From NCBI GenBank assembly GCA_009767595.1, contig VSDK01018489.1:3403-67402 (forward strand): a stretch of 64,000 nt of DNA. Reading direction: 5' to 3'. Every line of letters begins with the position of its first letter. Position 1 is the first letter of the stretch. Source of the DNA: Symbiodinium kawagutii. Its lineage: Eukaryota > Sar > Dinophyceae > Suessiales > Symbiodiniaceae. Made by a program: the position numbers and the translations under genes. The notes beneath the pieces are model-generated. The model searched no databases. It was not told where the DNA came from and worked only from the letters and a program-made list of their open reading frames with translations. Positions 35,839 to 45,900 of this stretch are shown here, one piece after another.

Positions 35839-35954
35839 TGGCAGTGGGTCAAAACCCTGTACCCATGGTTCCCCTATCATTAACCATTGTTTCCCCTATG
35901 AGTTTGTTGGTGGTTATCCCCTATTATTGGTTGGTGAATATTGACCCATAGCCA
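35839..35954. mobile_element. MITE-like element family B, copy 3
   Basis: The copy starts tggcagtgggtcaaaaccct and ends ttgacccatagcca. It is full length at about 116 bp. Confidence 0.7.
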
Positions 35955-36119
35955 ATTGTGAACATCATCATCCATGCAAACTGCACCGGTCCTCGCCGTC
36001 TTGGACGTTGCAGAAGGCCTCAGCTGAACTTTGTCAGCTTACAGAGGCAAACCGCATGGAGAATTCAGTTTGTTTGGTGAACAAAACCAGGATCAATGCC
36101 AGTGGAATTCTGAGTTGAT

Positions 36120-36980
36120 TCATAGTTGATTCGGAAATATTTCATAGTTCAAGTCTCAGAAATATTTCATAGTTGATACGGACAATTAACACGCTCCATA
36201 TCGGGTCATTTGAATATGACTATGCGAATTTTCCGAGTTCTTTACTTCCCGAAACTATAGCCAACTGTCCCATTAATGCGAATTCAATGGTAAACGCAAC
36301 TATTCTTGATGGGAACTCTTTACTGAGGTTGTCGAGTTTAAACCACCTCCATTTGAGCAAAATTCAGCTGCTTTTATTCCAACAAATGAAATCGGACATA
36401 TTACCCAACTAATGGTGGCAGAAACTGAGAAGTGCAGTCAATGACCATTGGGCTGATTGATTGTTACAAACGACTTATCAATTCACTAGTATCAACAATG
36501 GTAGTGGTGATGATGATGATGACGACGGCCATAATGGCAATTACAATGAAGATCATGTTTGTCATGATGTCAATAATGAAGAAGGTGATGAGGACATTGA
36601 TCTACAATCTACCAAGGAAGCTACCTGACCACTTGGGAAGCCATGGTCATTCTGGTAAGCAAATGGTAAGGGCTTCACGTGAGAATGACTTGAGGAATGG
36701 TTGGGAAACACGTGGGGCGATTCTGCGAGAGCTCCGTAATTGTAATCGAAGATCCGTATGTACAAACTCCCAAGATTTCATACCGAATCACCAGCTATTT
36801 ATGTACATCATGTGATTCCCAAATTTGGAAAAGTTGGTCCGCATGGAAAGATGCTTTCCCAAACATCCCAGTAAGATCGGCTGTCGCTAGGAGTTGCTGA
36901 GGAAAGTTCACATGCCATGGAGCGCGCTCCATCCCCAACTTGTGAAATCTATCTCGAATCTAAAAACAGAACCAAGAACG
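36120..36980. other. Unassigned intron stretch
   Basis: AT-rich open frames occur on both strands (for example a 79-codon plus frame at 36173-36412), but none matches a family. A direct repeat (tcatagttgattcggaaatatttcatagtt-like, split here) duplicates about 25 bp near 36120-36175. No gene is called. Confidence 0.3.
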
Positions 36981-36988
36981 ACAACTAG

Positions 36989-37032
<44 letters not shown>
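36980..37032. repeat. (CAA)n microsatellite
   Basis: An uninterrupted caacaacaa array covers about 15 triplets. Confidence 0.95.
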
Positions 37033-37039
37033 CTTTTTT

Positions 37040-38220
37040 GTGATGGCTACTAATGGCAAAAATACTGGTTAGTTGGTAGTGGTCAATGATGCTGAATACT
37101 TCTGAATGATGGCTCATTGATGGTGAATACTGGTCCAGAATCATTAATAACCATAATGCAAATAACAACCAATAATAACGGCTCATAATCTATAAGGGAC
37201 TAATAATGCTTTATATTCTGATTATACTGACAATTGATGGATGCTTGATAGTGGTCAATAGCGGTTGATAATGGTGAACAATAACCAGAATCAAGAATGG
37301 TGAATAATACTGTCCAAATTGGCTATGACTAGTTACTAGTAAATCACCCATAAAAATAGGAAAAATGATACTAACAAGTATTAAGCGCGGTTAACGTCTG
37401 AAACCACCTCGAATCTTGAACCAGTCTGCTTCACAACCAGCACTACAGGGTCACCGAACCAACTCGCTGCCGTTCACCATGTGCTCACCTCAGCAGAAGG
37501 ACCCGCAGCCCAGACCGGTGGCTAGTAACGGTGAATGATTAAGCCATGGCTGATGGTCGGTAGTTAAGGCATGGCTGATGGTGATGAACTATATACTTCT
37601 TAGATCTGATCATTTATATTGAAAGAGCTGATCATGGCGAATAGTAGTAGAGCATGGTTCATCAACGATTGAAATGGTTTACATTGCTGGTGAATGACGG
37701 TTGTCAACGGTCAAAAGTAAGGGTACAAGCAACCAACAATGACACAGGTAGCTGTTGGATAGCCTCGGGTAGTCTCCACCAGCTATGGTTCCTTGTGGGT
37801 TGTTTAGCTCAGCAGCTCTAGCAATGTGGTAGGTGCGACTATAACTACCCGATCGTCGTCATATCGAATGATCAAGATTTCAATCGCTTTATCGTGACCA
37901 TTTGTTGGATTTGTCGATTGACTATCTTGAAACGACAGAAGCTATGATCTAATTGTTTATGACAAGAAATCCAACTGTTGACCGCTTTCTGATCAGAGGA
38001 TTGAGTCGACAGGAAACAAGCGTTTGCTTCTGAAGACCCTTGGCAATGAGATGAATCACCAGCACGAACAAGTGATTGGCAGTTGACTTGTTGACTTGTT
38101 CGAAATGTTCTTGCTTCATTGTCAACAGCAACAAAGTCTTGGGGATCTTCTGGGATGTTTCTTTGCTGGGGCAACATGGCTGGGCCCAGGACCAGTAGAT
38201 AACCCTACAACCGAGCAATC
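37040..38220. other. Intron stretch, mostly ATGGTTGA-type text
   Basis: A small island at 37440-37510 has readings on both strands with splice-like ends and is not assigned. The rest is degenerate repeat text and unassigned sequence. Confidence 0.35.
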
Positions 38221-38222
38221 TC

Positions 38223-38297
38223 CCCTGGCGTCCACCAGCCGAACCATCTGCTGCCAAGTTGGCTCTTCCATCCACCGAAAGTGATTTCGCTATCTTC
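38223..38297 (-). CDS. Aspartic protease gene, EITFGG exon
   Basis: The minus exon after gctgtccag reads EDSEITFGGWKSQLGSRWF and continues GWWTPG. S-E-I-x-F-G-G is the conserved strand preceding the W-x-P-V segment in A1 proteases of protists. Its phase-zero start matches the end of the exon at 38781-38828. The 3-prime boundary is uncertain: a GA donor after TPG, or a gttgta donor further on. The overlapping minus frame that is open for 131 codons is a different frame and was not used. Confidence 0.75.
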
Positions 38298-38335
38298 CTG
38301 GACAGCCATCTGGCACCGGTCTTGCTGGTGGCATG

Positions 38336-38449
38336 GTCAACCATGAGTCAACCACGAGCGAACCATGAGTCAACGGGGAGTCAACCATGGGTCAACCATG
38401 AGTCAACCGTGAGTCAACCGTGAGTCAACCATGACTCAACCATGCTCAT
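38336..38449. repeat. 11-bp tandem repeat (GTCAACCATGA)n
   Basis: About ten units of agtcaaccatg / agtcaaccgtg lie in direct tandem, with two degenerate units (cacgagcgaacc, cggggagtcaacc). It is a young, ordered version of the CCAT-type intron text. Confidence 0.9.
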
Positions 38450-38527
38450 CAGCCGTCAACATCACAATCTCGGTCAAGTGTGCAAGCCGACTTGGGTGCT
38501 TCGGCCGCCAAAGCTGCTAGAAATCAT

Positions 38528-38580
38528 GAGGAGGAGGAGGATGATGATGATGAGGAGGAGGAGGAGGCTTTGAGGAGGAT
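38528..38580. repeat. (GAGGAT)n-type repeat
   Basis: A gaggaggaggatgatgatga tract of about 50 bp, purine-only on plus. Confidence 0.9.
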
Positions 38581-38780
38581 GCTTTGGTATTAGCTAAGTC
38601 TTAGCAGTTCATCATTTAGCAAAGAATCCTTTCACCATGCTGTTTCTCAATGAATATTGACTAGACCAATTGCAAGTATTAAGTAATCCATTGCTATTGG
38701 TCTGCTACTTGCCAATTCTCAATGATTGTCAAGACCAATAGCAGCGAAGCAGTTGCTATCCAGCTGTGCTCATAGCCAAC

Positions 38781-38828
38781 TCCCCTTGCCTCCGGCGACT
38801 TGGCCAAGAAGACACCGAACATCCGCTC
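38781..38828 (-). CDS. Aspartic protease gene, FxVFLA exon
   Basis: The 16-codon minus exon between ccgacag and the donor gttggc reads ERMFGVFLAKSPEARG. F-(S/G)-V-(F/Y)-L-A is the conserved strand between the F-D-G-V-L-G-L-G loop and E-I-T-F-G-G in A1 proteases. Phase is zero at both ends, consistent with the exons at 39544-39631 and 38223-38297. Confidence 0.75.
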
Positions 38829-38980
38829 CTGTCGGCGGAAGGGCCGTGGCTACCCCCTGTCAAACCTCGCCGGTGGCGACCCAACAAACTTTTTCACACA
38901 ACAGGTTCAGCTTTACTTCAAAGTCATAAGGTTGATGCTGCGAAGCTCTAAGAGAAACTAAGAGTTCTTTCATGACCACA

Positions 38981-39094
38981 TGGCTGTGGGTCAAAACCCC
39001 GTACCCCTGGTTCCCCTCTCATTACCTATTGTTTCCCCTATTATTGCTGGTGATTTTTGCCCATTGTTGGTTGGTTAATATTGACCCATAGCCA
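38981..39094. mobile_element. MITE-like element family B, copy 4
   Basis: The copy starts tggctgtgggtcaaaacccc and ends ttgacccatagcca, 114 bp, with both termini intact. Confidence 0.75.
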
Positions 39095-39214
39095 CATCTC
39101 TCTGTTCACTGCGTTCACTCTGCTCGCTGTGCTCGCTCCCCGTCGGGCACCAAGCTTGTCCACGACCTCGCTCCCGACGACGCCTGGCGAAAATGACCTT
39201 TCTCCATCACTCAT

Positions 39215-39342
39215 TTGGGTGCTTCTCAAGCCATAGGGAAGCCAAAAAATGGTTGGTTTACTACCTATATATGGTTAACATTACTACCTATATATGGCTA
39301 ACAAAGGATGATGTGGGGGTACCCCTATTTTGAGAAAATGCA
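39215..39342. mobile_element. MITE-like element family A, copy 8 with internal duplication
   Basis: The copy starts gggtgcttctcaagccatag and ends acccctattttgagaaa. Its core contains tactacctatatatggttaac twice, so it is about 20 bp longer than its relatives. Confidence 0.65.
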
Positions 39343-39543
39343 CTTCGCATTGCAAAGCAGTTCCACGCGAAAAAAAGGCATTGCCGAGCACTACGGTTGT
39401 CAAAAATCATGAGGAACCACAGAGAACAAGTATCACTGACCATGACTACCAACCATGATCAACCACTAACCATGATCAACCCTTCACCATGACCCTTACA
39501 ACCTCAACCCTTAAGCACCGACCACCCAGCTACCACCCAGCAC

Positions 39544-39631
39544 CGCTGATCCCATGGCCTCCAGAAAGTTGAACTCCATGGTCTGTGAGAGGCTGGGAAG
39601 TCCCAAGCCCAGCACGCCATCGAAACGGAAG
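39544..39631 (-). CDS. Aspartic protease gene, FDGVLGLG exon
   Basis: The 88-nt minus exon between ggttttccag and gtgctg reads FRFDGVLGLGLPSLSQTME then FNFLEAMGSA. F-D-G-(V/I)-L-G-L-G is one of the most diagnostic A1 protease segments. Its first base completes TT| from the exon at 40766-40851, giving D-P-F-F-R-F-D-G. The plus strand of this region is also open for 71 codons and starts with ATG, but that reading matches nothing, while the minus reading fits its neighbours in order and phase. Confidence 0.85.
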
Positions 39632-40097
39632 CTGGAAAACCTCAGACGTCACCCCGCTGTGGCAGCCGGAAAAGTGGGAAACCTACAATTTGGGAATGAT
39701 GGTATATCAATCACCTTGTATCGCTAAACTATTAGTACTTAATCTACTGCCCATTCAGACATCACTGATATACCCTACCACCTGCCTTTATCAAACCTGA
39801 ACCTAGCCATCAAAGCTATCAGTCAGACTAGCCACACTTGCAAATAGTATCACTGATCACTTAAATATAGTGTTCATACGAACCTTCTGTGATCATATAT
39901 TGATGGCATTCTATGTCAATGGGCCCACAAACGATGCATCGCAAAAGCTGAAGATTTCATCGTCAAACTCAAACGAGCAATTCTTATGCCTAGAGATTGC
40001 CATGACTGACAATTACTAGCCAACATTGAGCGTCAATGAACGGTCAATGAAGCCTCAAGTTGCCATCGTTGACCCCTATCAACTACCATCAGCCCGT

Positions 40098-40224
40098 ATG
40101 GGGGGTTCCCAAAGTAGGGGTATCCCCAAATCATCCATTGTTAACCATCTAAAGCAATGTTAATCCCCTAAATACACCACCCATTTTGGGGTACCCAAAA
40201 CTGGCTCGAGAAACCGCCATATTC
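40098..40224. mobile_element. MITE-like element family A, copy 9
   Basis: A diverged copy: ggggggttcccaaagtaggg on the left and actggctcgagaaaccgcca on the right, with a longer core. Confidence 0.55.
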
Positions 40225-40548
40225 ACCATCATTATCCAACCTCAACCACCAATCAGCGACTCACACCCCAACGAGTTGGTTGTCACCAGCCTGACGAGCA
40301 TCAGCCGTAGCCGCCAGCCATCAACAATTCCCTGTTATTGACCCTTACCAACGTGTACTTACTCAGTTGTCAACTATCATTAACGACTAACAAATCCCAT
40401 AATCAACCACCATTAGCCATGCAACCCTTACTGACCATCAATTTAGCATCAATTGAGCATCATTCACCACTATTCATGGTCACTATTAGTCATTATTGAC
40501 CACTAATTCAGCATCAACTAAGCATCATTCAACCATCAATTCACCATT

Positions 40549-40652
40549 TGGTGGTTTCTCAAAATAGGGGTCCCCCAAATCATCCATTACTAGTCATTTA
40601 TAGTAATAAACCCACCATTTTTTGGGTACCCCTATTTTGAGAAACTCCCATT
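40549..40652. mobile_element. MITE-like element family A, copy 10
   Basis: A well-preserved copy, ttggtggtttctcaaaatag to ctattttgagaaactccca, core taataaacccaccatttttt. Confidence 0.8.
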
Positions 40653-40765
40653 TGGGAACCATGAATCAACGACACCACCATGGATCACCCGCCGCCGACC
40701 GCCCAACGACCGACCCTTTACCACCGACGACTCAGCGGACTGCGCAGTCCGCGGCGTTGCCGCGC

Positions 40766-40851
40766 AACGGATCCTCCGTCATGTCCGTGGCCGAAACCAG
40801 GCGCAAGTCCACACAGCCGTGTTGCGACGGCGGCAAATCGTCGTCGTCGTC
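40766..40851 (-). CDS. Aspartic protease gene, exon before FDGVLGLG
   Basis: The minus exon after tcgctcag reads DDDDDLPPSQHGCVDLRLVS then ATDMTEDP, leaving TT before a GC donor (ccgtt|gcgcgg). The leftover TT joins C of the next exon to give phenylalanine. The C...L-V-x-A-T-x-M-T-x-x-P-F pattern leads into F-D-G-V-L-G-L-G in protist A1 proteases. The upstream partner is the flap exon at 58990-59043, about 18.1 kb away, with matching phase zero. Confidence 0.75.
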
Positions 40852-40904
40852 CTGAGCGAAAAATGACGATGATGCAACTTGTTGGCAAAAGGCCAAAAAA
40901 TGGT

Positions 40905-41750
40905 TAACAATGGTGAATTTGTGGCGAATTTGTGGTGAATTTGTGGTGAATTTATGGTGAATTGATGGTGAATTGCCAAAAAATGAATGGTTAACTTATT
41001 GGTAACTTAAGGCAACTTATTGGTTATGGTAAATCATGAGAAACTTATTGGCTAACAATGATCCACTGATGGTGAATTGTGAAATTGATGGTGAGTTTCT
41101 AGCAAACAAAGGTTATTTGGTGGTTAGGTGATGGTCACTTAACGGATAAAGGATGGTTCATTGATGCCCAATCAATCGTCAATATGTGGGTAATTGATAA
41201 TTAATTGATAGTTACTTGATCGGTAATTAATGGCCCATTGATGGCTAAGAATGGGTGGTTGATACTTCACAGATGGTCAATTGATGCTAAACTTATGATC
41301 AATTGATGATTCAAACTGTTGTTTAATTGATGGATAACTCATGGTCAATTGATGATGATTTGATGCTTAATTTGTGGTTGACTCATGGCCACTTGTTGGT
41401 TAACTAATGGTCTATTGATAGTTGTTTTCGGGTTGAAACCAATTGCTAATTGATGATTGTTAGCGACTGACGGCTAATTGATGGTGAATCGATGTGAAAT
41501 GATGGATAACTGATGGTAGACGAAGATAAGTTGATGGCTAATTGATGACTAATTGATGGTTAACAAGGTCGATTGATGGTTGATTGATGATTGACCATGG
41601 TTCGTTGATGGTCAATAATTCAATAATGCTTATCTGTTGGTGAACAGTGCTTACTTGATTGTTCTAAGAATCAATTGATGATTGATGATGGTTCGTTGGT
41701 CAGGAATGGTTGACTGATGGCTACTAATTCACCGTGGTTCACAACTACGG
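40905..41750. repeat. ATGGTTAA-type intron text, one strand only
   Basis: More than 800 bp of variants of tggtgaattgatggttaatt keep the G-rich strand on plus throughout. It lies on the high-coordinate side of the exon at 40766-40851, whose other side carries CCAT-type text. Confidence 0.75.
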
Positions 41751-42033
41751 TTAAAGATTTCTGGGCCCTCAGCAGTTATAAGTTGGGTTCGTTCACCCCC
41801 TACTGGTAGTCAACCGTAGTTAAACTAGGCAAATAAATCAACTTATAGGTGGTTGGAGGCCCAGCTTGTAGTAAACACCTGTTATCAATTATGAATAGCA
41901 AAGAACAGTTGATGATGATAATCATCAATTATCAATTCACAATAGTTATCAATTTAGCAATAGCATCCACCTGTTATCAATACCTATGATAGGCAACGGT
42001 GGAGAAATGGTTTTGCTGTGCAGATTTGGTACC

Positions 42034-42126
42034 GGTTCCCACGATGGGCGCCTCAACACTTCACTGTGAACCAGCGGCCCCCAAACCACAAGAGGAACCA
42101 GCTGATCAACCAGCAGCTGCAAACTC
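42034..42126 (-). CDS. Candidate exon, unidentified
   Basis: The minus reading LQLLVDQLVPLVVWGPLVHS and EVLRRPSWEP ends before gtacca and has G/C-rich third positions. It sits between two protease exons but does not fit the expected protease sequence. The plus strand reads an alanine/proline-rich peptide instead. It may belong to another gene or be fortuitous. Confidence 0.3.
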
Positions 42127-42450
42127 AACTCACAAGAAGCCAACATTAAGTGCCTACAACAGTGGTTAATGCCATCCCCTGGATTAAAAAACCCTTGGTT
42201 GATTAATAAGGGGTATCCCCCAAAAGCCTTGGTTTTCCATTAAAATGATAACCCCCCCAATTAATAAACCTGGGGTCCATTAATCCAGGGTTAACAATAG
42301 TGAAGAAGAATGCTGGCGATCCAAGCTGTTCGCTGAGTGAATCGAACATAGCTTAACCTCCAGCCGAGCTAAATCATGTCTGACGACATCGTGCGCTCTC
42401 ATCAGCTAAACACTTTCCGAATTGTCGGCTTGCTTGGATTGCTTGCCATT

Positions 42451-42565
42451 TGGCTGTGGGTCAAAACCCCGTACCCCTGGTTCCCCTACCATCAACCATG
42501 GTTTGCCCTATTATTGTTGGTGGAAATCCCCCATTAGTTGGTTGTTTCATATTGACCCAAAGCCA
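42451..42565. mobile_element. MITE-like element family B, copy 5
   Basis: A full-length copy, tggctgtgggtcaaaacccc to attgacccaaagcca. It is followed at once by text resembling the second half of the same family (cccttatagttgctagttat), which is interrupted by the LINE. Confidence 0.75.
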
Positions 42566-42604
42566 TGTAGTTGGTACATATCCCTTATAGTTGCTAGTTA
42601 TCAT

Positions 42605-42618
42605 TCCCTATTATTAAC
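42605..42618. repeat. Left copy of the candidate target-site duplication
   Basis: The sequence tccctattattaac is repeated exactly at 53101-53114. Joining the two flanks across one copy restores continuous family-B-like text, which supports a real duplication rather than chance. Confidence 0.65.
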
Positions 42619-42995
42619 GCGCTCGGACGATGACTCGCGGACACGGTCATCACCCAACTACCCCGGACTCTGTGGTCGGGAAATAGTGGGCAACTAAAAA
42701 ACTAACTACAAGCTCACCATGCAGGACATCCAAGTTTGAAGAATGTGTCGTGGGTTTTGCACACAGCAAAGAACCTTAAGGCATATTGTCTGATTTTTTC
42801 ATCTTCTTCTTTGTTCTTGCATAGATTTTGAACCTCTCATGAGGTGTAGGCTCTGCGTGATTTTCAAGGGACATTTTCAAAGCAGGATTCTGAACATCAA
42901 AGGTTAAGGGCAGCATCAGTGCTTTTGCTCCATTCAAGGATTGTATTTACTTTTGCACTTGATTCATCGTTTCCTCTTGTTGAAGCATAACCGGT
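42619..42995 (-). other. 3-prime untranslated region of the LINE
   Basis: About 380 nt separate the TAG of the Pol frame from the left direct repeat. There is no poly-A or simple-repeat tail. The last ~80 nt are GC-rich with a tract gaccgtgtccgcgagtcatc on the element strand, a plausible structured 3-prime end for template recognition. Confidence 0.5.
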
Positions 42996-45900
42996 CTACA
43001 AGGGAAACCTTGCACCGTGGACATGAGGCCAAGTCGTTTCAAAGAGGAGAACCCTTTTTTTAGGGAACTTTGGAACCAGCTCTTGTTCAAGCAATCCGGA
43101 AAGGCAAACAATGCACGCTTGCATTGATGAAACTTGATTACACACGGATCTCTTGTTATGTGGTAAAAGAAGTGCTTGCGGACTATCGTATCCCACAAAT
43201 TCAGAAGAAACACCGGCACCTGCGATCCTAATTGGAAACCGATATCCAGTAAGTAGGTAAAAGTTAAAATACAACTCCAGGTAGGAAATACCCCATGTTT
43301 GAATAATATTATCTGGTGAATCCTCAACTTGGTCTTCAGGACTTGAAGGCCACTGCAAAGTGTGAAGCCAATAAAAAATTGCTTTGCCAATCTCTGCACC
43401 CAACAAGTTTGCCAGAAAAGCATCCTCAGGAGGAGGATCATTCGCAAACGTTATGCAATTCTCACGCCGATATCTGATCATGTGACGAAGTGCATCTTCA
43501 CCCATGGCCTGATTTGGTGAAGAGTCAACCTGCGAGCTACGATCTGCAATTAGAGGTTTATCTTTACCTAAAAGTGTTGTTCTCTGCTGATTAAGATCAA
43601 CCAAAAATTTTAGGACCGTAGTTAAATCATACCGTTCTTTTTCAACGTGTTTTCGCACTGCATCAATTGCTTGTTGAAGATCAGGCGGAATTGTTCGAAC
43701 CATTGCGCCTGCAGCCCTATCCGCTAGGTCATTGCCCATTATGAGTCGTGCCTGTTCAAGGTTAGCAGCATCTGAAAATGACCTGTGGCTCTTCACTTTC
43801 TTGAGTTCAATTTCAATTTTCCGATCAAGTGTCATGAGTCTTTGGATGAGATCTACATTCACGGTTTTATACAGCCATGGTGGATTACCCCATAATTTTT
43901 TACATCTCAAGACTGCAATCGTATACTGCGAGTCCGTGAACACCACAACCTTCTGACACAAAATGTCATCAACTGCAAGTTCACAGGCTTTGACAACAGC
44001 AATGAGCTCTGCTCGGTTGATGGTTTGTTGACCATGCGACATGCCTGTCGCGACACATTCGAAATCAAAACTTTGCTGAATCGAATCATCATCTGCAGAT
44101 GTGAAGGAGAGATGCTGCCTAACGATGGCCCAAGCACTACGACGTATGTGAAAATATGTTGGATCAAGACAACTGCCGTCAGTGAAGTAAATGTGACATT
44201 TCGCACCTTCTCCAGTATGTTTGATTTCATGTTCATGCAGGTTCGAAAGAATCATGTTCACTTTATTTGCAAGTGGATGCTGTGCGGCAATCGGGTGATA
44301 AATCCAATTATGCCTATTCTGCAAAATTTTGTGCGCTTCCTGGTGTTGACATCTGACATGGTCGAGTTTATCACACTCCAAAATGCGATGCTCTCTTGAA
44401 TCTTGTTTGCCACACAGCGGACATTGAGAGTCGTGTTCGGCCAACCATTTCGCTTTGGTTCCTTCCGATTGATAACCCCCCACCATATTCAAGGCGATCA
44501 ATTTTTGTTCCGTGCTACACAGTTCATTGAAGCACTTCATAGCTGTAGGAATATCAACAGCATTCTCAATTCCTTTTCGATGGACTAATTCAGTCGGAAT
44601 GAGTTGATACCAATGTTCAAGTAAACTTGCCTGCATCTTCTTTGGCACATCTTCAAAACAGTTGAACAGATTGTTTCCTTCAAATGCAATGCGACCATCT
44701 TCGGAAATTTCCAAATGCAACTTGTCACAATATTTTCGAAGTGAGGATGCCGGTCCGTATGCATTCGATCCTGAGAAATTGCAGGCATTCTTAATCATCA
44801 TCCTTGCCACTGTTGGCTCTTTGGCAAAAAGTCTGCGAATCATGCGAAAGGCGGAAATGACAACATACACGAAAGGATCTTTCAAATGCTTCGTAAGGAT
44901 TGCACACGTTAAAACGGTATTTGCCGACCCATGATGACCAACCATGGTATCAGTAATAGCACGTCGGATTTTATCAAAATGTTTGCTGCCAATGTAATGT
45001 AAATCACTGCCATACAAGCCGTATGGGAGGGCACCACATTGAATTCTTTTTGCTTTGGTCTGCATATCAAGAGGTAAATTCGCAAGTCGACGAATGCGTT
45101 GCATCATGATGCCGATGCGTTCAATGATCGGTCCAGAAAATGTCTTTTTATTGTATTGAATAATTTCACCAAGGTCTTTGATGTGATCAATGACTTGAAT
45201 TTCTTCTCCCGTATGTTCAAAAAGTGCATTAAGTTCATACAATTTATTTTTTTGGTTTTTATCTAGAGCCCAAGTCCATGATTTATCAATACTGATTATC
45301 ATTCGCAAGGAAGAAACTAAGTCAAGTGTGCATTTCCACGCGGCATACTGCTCCTGCAAAGTTGCGCACATCCAACTCCAGTTATCTGCGTAGCAAAAAG
45401 GTTGCAATCTGGGCGATGCAACAGAGAAGAAAAAAATTGTTGAAAGGGCAACCATGCCCAATACCGACCATCCATCGCCCTCTGGTAGGCCTGTCGTCGA
45501 CCCGACAGGGGTCAACAGAGAGCCTTTCACTGATGGATATCTTGTGAGTTTACTCAAAGAATTGATCCAGAATTTTAGAACATCCATTGAAATGCCAAGC
45601 CTATTCATTACTTTCAGGATAGGACGCCTGGGAATTAAATTGAACGCTTTAGCAAGGTCCATGCAAGACCCACATAGAGATTTTTTATTTTTTATTGCAT
45701 CCTCAACCAAGATACCTTGGTGTATAGTAAGATCGCGAACTCCTCGAAGGGGTAGCCCTCCTGAAATTTCAGTAGGCAAATGCTTTGCCCAATATGCAGA
45801 TACCTGCATATAAATAACTTTGGTGGCTAAACGATACAAACATGATAAAATCGTAATTGGTCGAGCATGCTCAATTTTTGATGGTTCCCGAATTTTTGCG

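Noticed and set aside
38340-38450. CRISPR-like array
   Set aside because: Units are an 11-bp head-to-tail tandem without spacers; the genome is eukaryotic.
39585-39800. Plus-strand ATG frame over the FDGVLGLG exon
   Set aside because: The antisense reading matches no family, while the minus strand encodes a diagnostic protease segment in phase with neighbouring exons.
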